A DNA stretch of 25,856 nucleotides from Bacteroidales bacterium UBA1725. GTDB taxonomy: Bacteria > Bacteroidota > Bacteroidia > Bacteroidales > UBA932. The DNA is taken from assembly GCA_002315815.1 (NCBI GenBank), contig DCIN01000083.1, positions 16,062-41,917 on the forward strand. The letters are read 5' to 3'. The notes beneath the pieces were generated by a model. The model did not search any database and was not told the origin of the DNA. It saw only the letters and a program-made list of their open reading frames with translations. Both the position numbers and the translations under genes were made by a program. Below, one piece after another: positions 16,101-21,327 of this stretch (its first letter is position 1; each line of letters begins with the position of its first letter).

Positions 16101-16815
16101 CACAGTCATCAGTTGGAAAAAGGCAGCAGCCACTCCCCTTCCCTACGGCAGAGGAACATACGGTACCTCAGGCAGCGCAAGCGTGTATGTCCACGGAGCA
16201 TACGTGACACTTGAGGACCTCACCATAGAGAACAGCGCAGGTCCCAAAGCAGGTCAAGCCGTGGCCCTTTTCACAAATGGCAACCATTTCACCGCAAGAC
16301 GTTGCCGTCTGATTGGCAATCAGGATACACTATACACATTCGGCAAGTATGACGAGGACGGGGATTTCTGCCGCTGTTCATTCTTCGACTGCTACATAGA
16401 AGGCACCACGGATTTCATATTCGGCAGCAGCATCTGCTGGTTCGAAAACTGCGATATCCACTCAAAGGCCAACAGTTACGTCACTGCGGCATCCACCCTC
16501 AAGGGAATGCCCTTCGGCTATGTATTCAAGAACTGCCGCCTGAGCGCAGCACCCCAAGCCGAAAAAGTCTATCTTGGCCGTCCCTGGAGGCCATACGCAC
16601 AGGTCGTATTCATCGGTTGTGAATTCGGCGCCCACATACGTCCCGAAGGATGGCACAACTGGGGTAATCCGGCAAATGAAAAAACTGCGTTCTACGCAGA
16701 GTACGCTTGCAGCGGAAAAGGTTCAGAACTCTCCGGCCGAGTGAAATGGTCGCACGTTCTCAAGGAGAAGGAAGCGGCAAAATACACCTACGAAAACGTA
16801 ATCGGCAAACAGTAA
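13147..16815 (+). CDS. Trimodular GH3 glycosidase - CE12 acetylesterase - CE8 pectin methylesterase
   Basis: This 1222-residue secreted protein joins three enzymes in one frame. It starts at GTG, four bases after the DUF4861 stop, with a signal peptide at about residues 1-21. GH3 follows: N-terminal barrel (about 30-340) with KHFAV (187-191) and the nucleophile Asp268 in VSDCGAI, a C-terminal GH3 domain (about 370-580) and a fibronectin III-like domain (about 600-685). The SDCGAI form resembles beta-xylosidases. An SGNH hydrolase of the rhamnogalacturonan acetylesterase type (CE12, about 697-920) has GDS (Ser704), ARNGRS (738-743), GHND (771-774) and DNTH (Asp887, His890). The C-terminal CE8 methylesterase (about 925-1217) has GVYEE (961-965), GQAVAL (1036-1041), NQDTLY (Asp1060), DFIFG (Asp1089) and LGRPW (Arg1145). 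No stop or frameshift separates the parts and all key residues are intact. Confidence 0.93.
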   Translation: MSRYIISTLTGLSLCCLLAAQTLPYQDRSLTSEQRADDLLGRLSLEQKTMLMMNDSKAIPEFGINEYGWWNEALHGAARAGLATVFPQAIGMAASWDDALLRDVFDVASTEQRIKYIQYRRDGGQAKYHGLTVWTPNINIFRDPRWGRGQETYGEDPFLTARMGWAVVTGLQGDKKDGYDKLHACLKHFAVHSGPEPSRHKFNVEGISMRDLRETYLYAFEQLVKTTDVREVMCAYQRLDGQPCCGNDQLLNYFLREKWGYKGLVVSDCGAIDDFWQQGRHETYPGDPTTAVARAVITGTDLECGRSYTHLVNAVKEGKISEDQINTSLKRLLVARFDLGEMDYEAGVAWDKIPEDLLACEDHHLLALKMARETMVLLQNDGTLPLSKSGKYFVTGPNAANDVAVLGNYNGTPRHSVSALEGIENKLGKENLAASTAEADVIIYVGGISPQLEGEQMRVNKEGFEGGDRTTIELPKEQREEIASLAASGKKVVMVNMSGSAIALVPESGICSAILQAWYGGECAGEAIADVLFGDYNPSGKLPVTFYRSDADLPDFNDYNMKGRTYRYFDGEVLWPFGHGLSYTTFKYGLATLEGEILTVPVTNTGTRGGDEVVQVYLRKDGDTEGPRMSLKGFKRVNIPAGQTVKVEIVLDDDAYKIYNTSSGEFELTDGEYTIFYGGSSDAGSLKELHVKSYDFTVHLLGDSTMAPKNFDKGDLERGWGMYFPNFLKDNVRVINYARNGRSAKSIIAEGRWDRVVRNLKAGDYLFVQLGHNDEKIDKEDKNRYAWGGFSDNLRMFVRTALDKGVHPVLLSPVARRHFNADGRITRTHEQYPAAIEAVAKEFGIPYIDMDKATTEWLESVGDEASKPYFMWLDPNVNPVYPAGRQDNTHSVARGAHKNASIVCDSLRVKVPELAAFLLERPYDLVVAKDGSGDFLTVQEAVNAAPDYSHGEPFIILVKQGVYEEAVTIPANKKYLTIRGESAATTVISWKKAAATPLPYGRGTYGTSGSASVYVHGAYVTLEDLTIENSAGPKAGQAVALFTNGNHFTARRCRLIGNQDTLYTFGKYDEDGDFCRCSFFDCYIEGTTDFIFGSSICWFENCDIHSKANSYVTAASTLKGMPFGYVFKNCRLSAAPQAEKVYLGRPWRPYAQVVFIGCEFGAHIRPEGWHNWGNPANEKTAFYAEYACSGKGSELSGRVKWSHVLKEKEAAKYTYENVIGKQ

Positions 16816-16822
16816 ACTGAAC

Positions 16823-16878
16823 AATTCCAGCGAAATAATTCCAACGAAATAATTCCAGCGAAACAATTCCAGCGATAC
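16823..16878 (+). repeat. 14-base tandem repeat, four copies, between the fusion gene and GH43
   Basis: The unit AATTCCAGCGAAAT repeats four times with an exact 14-base period (16823, 16837, 16851, 16865). Copies differ at one or two positions each, and a fifth begins at 16879. The array fills nearly the whole spacer and ends a few bases before the GH43 ATG, so its copy number sets the distance from the upstream gene. Confidence 0.95.
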
Positions 16879-16885
16879 AATTCTT

Positions 16886-18586
16886 ATGAAAATCCTGCAT
16901 ATCGTTCTCTCCCTGTTTCTCATCGCCAGCACAGCTCTGGCAGGGACATACAGGAACCCTATCCTGCATTCGGATTACTCCGATCCCGACGTAATCCGCG
17001 TCGGAAATGACTACTGGATGACATCGTCCTCATTCAACTGCGTACCGGGACTGCAGATTCTGCATTCAACCGACCTCGTGAACTGGGAGATTGTCGGGGC
17101 GGCACTGCGTCAAGGGCCGTCGGTCTGCTGGTCCGACAAGTACTCGGGAATACAGCAGAGCAGCCCGGTCCAGCAGGTAAATCCAGCCCAACAGAGCTGC
17201 CCGGTCCAGCACGGCAACGGAGTATGGGCTCCCTGCATCCGCTTCCACGAAGGTATCTTCTACATTTTTTGGGGAGACCCCGACTACGGCATATTTCAGG
17301 TGCACACAGAAGACCCTCGCGGAGAATGGAGCGAACCTGTCTGCGTTCTCGCGGGCAAGGGGTTGATAGATACGTCTCCGCTATGGGACGATGATGGCAG
17401 AGTCTATCTTGTGCACGGATGGGCCGGTTCCAGAAACGGTTTCAAGAGTATGCTCAGCGTATTCGAGATGGACAGCAATTGCACACGGGCTATAGGAGAG
17501 CAGGTACTGGTGTATGACGGAATCCGACACGGTGATCCCACAATAGAAGGACCCAAGTTCTACAAGAAAGATGGATGGTACTATATCTTCGCCCCCGCCG
17601 GAGGGGTCAAGACGGGATGGCAGAAAGTGCTTCGTTCATCCAACATCTACGGACCCTACGAAGAGAGGACGGTTCTCCAGCAGGGCAAGACCACAATTCA
17701 CGGTCCCCATCAGGGAGGATGGGTCACGGACACAGCCGGAAAAGACTGGTTCCTGCATTTCGAGGACCGATACGCCTGGGGCAGGGTGGTCCATCTGGAA
17801 CCTATGACCTGGACAGAAGACGGATGGTGTATAATGGGTGTGGACAATGACGGAGACGGCATAGGAGAACCCGTGCTGGAGTATGAAGCACCAGCATCAG
17901 CATCAACATCAGCATCAACATCAACGGCAGCATCAACGGCAGCAACTCTGCCTGTGGGCAGCAACATAGTTTCGGCACTCGAGACAAGAACAGGATTCGT
18001 CTCAGCCAAAGTGCCGCTCAATTGGCAGTGGCATTCCAAGCCGGAGGTGAACTGGATGATGACTGACCCTGCAGACGCTTGCATCAGACTCAATTGTATC
18101 AAGAAGGGGGAAGACTGGAAAAGTCTCTGGAATACCCCTAACCTGTTGCTCGAAAAAGTTGTAGGCCCGACTATGACGCTGACTGCCAAAGTCGTGTTCC
18201 GTCCCAGTTACGAAGGCGACAGAACCGGACTGGTTGTGATGGGACGCAGCTATTCGTCAATAGACCTCTGCTACGACGGCGAGGATGTGAAGATAATAAG
18301 ACACGATGGCATCGGGGCCAATCAGGGCAGTGCAGAGACTGAAGGAAAGAGCAAGAATCTTGTCCGCACACGCAAAGACAGAAGCCCCTTCTATACGGCA
18401 TACCTGCGCGTGGAAATAAAAGAGGACTGCGTATGCACATTCTCATATAGTTTCGACGGAGAGAAGTACAGCGTACTCGGTAACGAATTCAAGGCCGTGG
18501 AGGGTGACTGGATAGGAGCAAAGGTCGGATTCTATGCCATCGCCGACATCAAGAAGAACGACGGCGGCTACGCTGAGATTTACTGA
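16886..18586 (+). CDS. GH43 family glycosidase (beta-xylosidase or arabinofuranosidase type)
   Basis: This 566-residue secreted protein has a cleavable signal peptide (about residues 1-19, ending ALA). A five-bladed GH43 catalytic domain (about 20-332) shows the three acidic residues: Asp33 in YSDPDV (base), Asp162 in LIDTSPLW, and Glu221 in TIEGPKF (acid). The sequence resembles subfamily 12 (TSSSFNCVPGLQILHS). A low-complexity Ala/Ser/Thr linker (about 335-354) leads to a C-terminal beta-sandwich (about 360-566). An unusual insert rich in Gln, Ser and Pro lies at 88-110, made by duplication of a 12-residue unit. The gene is last in the operon and is preceded by the 14-base repeats. Substrate specificity cannot be read from sequence. 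Pentose side chains of pectin are the contextual guess. Confidence 0.9.
   Translation: MKILHIVLSLFLIASTALAGTYRNPILHSDYSDPDVIRVGNDYWMTSSSFNCVPGLQILHSTDLVNWEIVGAALRQGPSVCWSDKYSGIQQSSPVQQVNPAQQSCPVQHGNGVWAPCIRFHEGIFYIFWGDPDYGIFQVHTEDPRGEWSEPVCVLAGKGLIDTSPLWDDDGRVYLVHGWAGSRNGFKSMLSVFEMDSNCTRAIGEQVLVYDGIRHGDPTIEGPKFYKKDGWYYIFAPAGGVKTGWQKVLRSSNIYGPYEERTVLQQGKTTIHGPHQGGWVTDTAGKDWFLHFEDRYAWGRVVHLEPMTWTEDGWCIMGVDNDGDGIGEPVLEYEAPASASTSASTSTAASTAATLPVGSNIVSALETRTGFVSAKVPLNWQWHSKPEVNWMMTDPADACIRLNCIKKGEDWKSLWNTPNLLLEKVVGPTMTLTAKVVFRPSYEGDRTGLVVMGRSYSSIDLCYDGEDVKIIRHDGIGANQGSAETEGKSKNLVRTRKDRSPFYTAYLRVEIKEDCVCTFSYSFDGEKYSVLGNEFKAVEGDWIGAKVGFYAIADIKKNDGGYAEIY
17156..17211 (+). repeat. 36-base duplication inside the GH43 gene
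   Basis: CAGAGCAGCCCGGTCCAGCA (17156-17175) recurs at 17192-17211 with one mismatch, 36 bases apart. It encodes QQSSPVQ (residues 90-96) and QQSCPVQ (102-108) in a loop just before the conserved GNGVWAP segment of the catalytic domain. The period is a multiple of three, so the frame is kept. Confidence 0.85.
17887..17947 (+). repeat. Repetitive Ala/Ser/Thr linker coding stretch in GH43
   Basis: Repeated GCATCA and ACATCA hexamers encode a run of alanine, serine and threonine (residues about 335-354) between the catalytic domain and the C-terminal beta-sandwich. This is a plausible flexible and perhaps O-glycosylated linker. Its length could change in steps of three or six bases without loss of frame. 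Confidence 0.7.
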
Positions 18587-18636
18587 TTTCGGGGATACGC
18601 TCGTATTTTTTGTAGCGATAGTAATTAGAAGCACCC

Positions 18637-18680
18637 TTCATTTGTCTGGTCGTGGGTTCATTTGTCTGGTCGTGGGTTCA
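18637..18680 (+). repeat. Perfect 20-base tandem duplication
   Basis: TTTGTCTGGTCGTGGGTTCA is present twice head to tail (18641-18660 and 18661-18680) without a mismatch. Four bases of a further copy (TTCA) precede it. It begins about 50 bases after the GH43 stop. The perfect identity suggests a recent duplication. Confidence 0.95.
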
Positions 18681-18702
18681 GTTATTGAACCTTCAGACCA
18701 GG

Positions 18703-18782
18703 TTTCGTACCGCTGGAATCCCTGAGCGGTACGAAAGGGCTGACCGACTGCGTTTGGTACCGCTGGAAGCCCTGAGCGGTAC
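18703..18782 (+). repeat. Two copies of a conserved hairpin element
   Basis: Copy 1 pairs TTTCGTACCGCT (18703-18714) perfectly with AGCGGTACGAAA (18725-18736) around a ten-base loop GGAATCCCTG. Copy 2, 50 bases later, pairs GTACCGCT (18757-18764) with AGCGGTAC (18775-18782) around GGAAGCCCTG. Stem and loop are both conserved between copies, which differs from two unrelated terminators. Possible roles are a REP-like element, an RNA-stabilising 3' structure or a protein-binding site. Confidence 0.8.
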
Positions 18783-18967
18783 GGGATGGATGCCGGTCAC
18801 GCTGAGGCGGAGCTTGTTTGAGGAGCTCTGAGTTGGTAAGCAGCAATTGGTTACCCAAATACTTGCTGTACTAAGTAAATCTCAAACAATAACTTGGTAA
18901 TCTTGATTACGGGTTGCCGGAGCATAAGGCAGACTTCGGCATTCGCAAACATCAATTCACAATCAAT

Positions 18968-19699
18968 TCACTTATTCTGCTCCAGAAGGTCCCAAAGATT
19001 GGGACACTCCTCTCTTGCGTTCAAGGGACGGCCACTATACAAGAATGACTTGCCCGTCTCTGTACCGATAAGAACAAACTTTCCCCCGTCAATACGGTAA
19101 TCGTCACGACGAATTCTTCCATTAATGTCCTTATAATCAGAGGGACGCTCGCAGTATATGGGGTATGATTCCTTGCTGTCTGGAATGAATGTGAATACAG
19201 AACAAATACAGTCTGCGCTGATACTGTACTGTCTCGCATACCACTTTTCGGCCATTGACAAGGCATCGATGCTGTCAAGCACCTTGCCCTGCTTGTCAAC
19301 TATAGCCAGAACTCCACAGTCACCGAACTGAGTAATTTTGTGAATATAACAAAGAATGTTATTACTACTGGACTGAATATTGAATTTTGCCAACACAGAT
19401 GGTTCTGAAACCGAAAAAGGATCATCAATTGTATGGTCACTACTATTAACGAAGTTAATAAATTGGAAATCGGGATATATCTTGAACACAAAGTCCTTAG
19501 AGGATATCTGTCCGCCTGTATATGGAAATAGTGGGGTAGGGCGATACAAAGGATTGCCAAAATGATAAGCATGCCTGAACGGAAGCGGAGTATAGTCGGC
19601 GCATCTTGATATGGCTTCGGTGATTGAATTCTGCGACATAGCCGCAACGGTGCTTAATAAGAATGCGGATGCCGCAAGCAATAACTTTATTTTTTTCAT
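18968..19699 (-). CDS. Secreted protein of unknown family downstream of the papain-like lipoprotein
   Basis: I do not recognise this 243-residue protein. It starts MKKIKLLLAASAFLLSTVAAMSQ, a standard cleavable signal peptide (cut near residue 20-22), so it is exported to the periplasm or beyond. The mature part has no transmembrane segment. It is rich in Tyr, Phe, Ser and Asp, has about six cysteines and is probably beta-rich, with strands such as CGVLAIVDKQGKVLDSIDA and GGKFVLIGTETGKSFLYSG. It begins eight bases after the stop of the papain-like gene and must be co-transcribed with it. By position it could be an inhibitor, immunity protein or processing partner, but nothing in the sequence proves this. 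Base composition is AT-richer than the pectin genes. The stop codon lies inside an 11-base direct repeat. Confidence 0.7.
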   Translation of the reverse strand: MKKIKLLLAASAFLLSTVAAMSQNSITEAISRCADYTPLPFRHAYHFGNPLYRPTPLFPYTGGQISSKDFVFKIYPDFQFINFVNSSDHTIDDPFSVSEPSVLAKFNIQSSSNNILCYIHKITQFGDCGVLAIVDKQGKVLDSIDALSMAEKWYARQYSISADCICSVFTFIPDSKESYPIYCERPSDYKDINGRIRRDDYRIDGGKFVLIGTETGKSFLYSGRPLNAREECPNLWDLLEQNK

Positions 19700-19707
19700 A
19701 ACTGTTA

Positions 19708-21226
19708 TTATAATGGATTCATTTCTCTTACCACGGTCATATGGTATGGCTGATCAGGATCCGGTAGATCCGTTCTTGCTATTATATGCTCAGCGATATA
19801 CATTTCACGGCTGCTGTCATAATAAAATTGGTGTCTACCATCTTCATAAGCCCGATTTGCATTTTGCGCACTTCTGTTCGTATCTATATACCAGAACATT
19901 AAGTGTCCATCTGGATCCTCTCCATACCCGTATACTACGACCCAATGATCCACAGTACCGTCATTATTTCCATTAAACGGGCCTGGTTTGTAGTCAACGC
20001 CGACGATAAGAGGAAATCCATTGTTAATTTTTTCAAGAATATATTGTTCACAATTGGTGACGTTGTCAACTCCGACAGGTTCCAGCTGATTTGTACTGGT
20101 ATTTGTCTGGAACATAGTCATATAACTTCCTGGTTGCACCCCGAATTGAGCTACAATTTCTCTAGATAGTTGCATACAATCCCTAAAACCTGCCACATAT
20201 CCGGGATATCGGATATTTGTCAAATTCAGTTTAACCGTAGTACTCCCTGCTGTTCCGCCTGTACGGGGACCACCACCTTCATCATCGCCACCATCATCAT
20301 TCCCACCATCATCATTGCCATTGCTATTGTCGCTAGGATTCGGATTCCTTTCACCTGTTATTACCCCAGGGGCTATGATTGGCCAAAAATTGCCATCTGG
20401 GAGCAACATATACCATTGACCAAAAAGATAAATATACAATTGTCCGGTAAAATCGGCCCACCAAATATCATATAAATAAATCAGAGAAAAGTCTCCATCC
20501 TCAACAGATTTTGTAAGAGAATTGAGTTCATCCTTGTGCCCACGTTGTACTTTAATCTTTCCGAACATTCCTGTAGCTCGTTTGAGTCCCCGGACGTATT
20601 CTTCAGTAGTCAAGGAGCCGTTGAGAGACACATTGGCTATGCTGTGTCCGTCAAGATACCTGCTGACACTCACAGGGATACCCTCCAAAGTTGTCCAAAC
20701 CTTAACTCCACTGAAGTCCCCCTGCTCTTCATAAGCATTGAGCAACTTACCCGAGAATCCGTTCTTGCATTTGGCTGAATAATCATAGGATGGGATGAAA
20801 AATACGATGTAGCTGTACGCCTTTTCAGAACCAACTGGCCTCATAGTCACAAGTTTTGGATAAAAATAGGTGGTCCTTTTCTCAAACTTCTTTCCATCAC
20901 CGGGATATATTGCACGATATGCGAATTCCGCATCGAGCAAGGGTGTATCCATACACTCCATTTTATCCGTATGTGAAGTTCTGGAGTGTTTCCAATCCGG
21001 TGTGATGGCTCCGATGTTGAAATTGAAATGGGTCATCGTCAAGTCACCCGACCTTGACTTAGAAATACCGCTTGATTCCAAAAGTTGAGCCTCGTAGGTG
21101 GCCTTGGCTTCTTTGACGGTTATTCGGCCGGAGTTATCCGGAATGTCAAACAGAAAGCCATTGCAGGAGAGGAACAAAAAAATCAGCCCCCCCAAATGCT
21201 GTGCCAAGCAATGCAGAACGCTTCAT
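19708..21226 (-). CDS. Lipoprotein with a papain-like cysteine peptidase or amidase domain, frame broken in the signal peptide
   Basis: The main open frame (19708-21207, TTG start, 499 residues) lacks a proper N-terminus. An ATG at 21226, behind a good promoter, begins MKRSALLGTAFGG but runs out of frame after a G7 tract. With six G it would continue into LIFLFLSCNGF, a complete lipoprotein signal with Cys21, giving 505 residues. Numbered from 21207, residues about 55-235 form a domain I associate with secreted Bacteroidales proteins of unknown role. A Gly/Asp linker with NDDGG repeats follows (297-312). The C-terminal domain (about 325-480) has RDCMQLSRE (Cys344), TVDHWVVVYGYG (His421) and WYIDTN (Asp442 or Asn444), the Cys-His-Asn/Asp order of a papain fold. 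Peptidase, amidase or toxin-like activity is inferred, not shown. Confidence 0.65.
20288..20316 (-). repeat. 15-base repeat encoding the NDDGG linker
   Basis: CCACCATCATCATT on the plus strand (20288-20301) recurs at 20303-20316, period 15. On the coding strand it gives NDDGGNDDGG in the linker before the papain-like domain. Such Asp/Gly runs can bind calcium. Here a simple spacer is equally likely. Confidence 0.8.
21187..21193 (-). repeat. G7 homopolymer, possible phase-variation tract
   Basis: Seven C on the plus strand (seven G in the mRNA) lie inside the signal peptide code of the papain-like lipoprotein, followed three bases later by seven T. Loss of one G joins the ATG at 21226 to the long frame with a full lipobox. 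With seven, translation from that ATG ends within 25 codons. Slipped-strand switching and a read error in the homopolymer both fit. Confidence 0.6.
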
Positions 21227-21244
21227 TTTATCTATAATTTTTTG

Positions 21245-21275
21245 CAAATATAGCTATTAACCGAAAATTTGCAAA
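21245..21275 (-). promoter_or_regulatory. Bacteroidota-type promoter for the papain-like lipoprotein gene
   Basis: On the minus strand TTTG (21272-21275) is followed after exactly 19 bases by TATATTTG (21245-21252), matching the -33 and -7 elements TTTG and TAnnTTTG. Transcription should begin near 21238, about a dozen bases before the ATG at 21226, which supports that codon over the TTG at 21207. Both elements fall in a direct repeat of TTTGCAAATA (21241-21250 and 21268-21277 on the plus strand, period 27). Confidence 0.65.
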
Positions 21276-21327
21276 TACCCTATGGAGCAGTTTATGGTCA
21301 ATCCGCGTATATTTCAATCTGCTATTG

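Larger units (their letters stand above)
18587..18967 (+). other. Gene-free, structured region between convergent operons
   Basis: No convincing coding sequence is present in these 381 bases. The stretch holds a perfect 20-base tandem duplication (18641-18680), a compound stem-loop at 18667-18700 (TGGTC pairing with GACCA around GGTTCA and TGAACC), two copies of one hairpin (18703-18736 and 18757-18782), the short palindrome GTAATCTTGATTAC (18897-18910), and the first copy of an 11-base repeat (18951-18961). No clear T-tract terminator follows the hairpins. They may still stop or stabilise transcripts arriving from both sides. Confidence 0.7.

Noticed and set aside
16823..16878. CRISPR array
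   Set aside because: The units are 14 bases, directly abutting, without spacers, and no cas gene is present.
18534..18725. Small plus-strand frame across the GH43 end and the tandem duplication
   Set aside because: It only exists by reading through the GH43 3' end in another frame and into the 20-base repeats. No domain or start signal is seen.
18703..18782. tRNA or small structured RNA gene
   Set aside because: The hairpins lack a cloverleaf, a CCA end or a T-loop motif.
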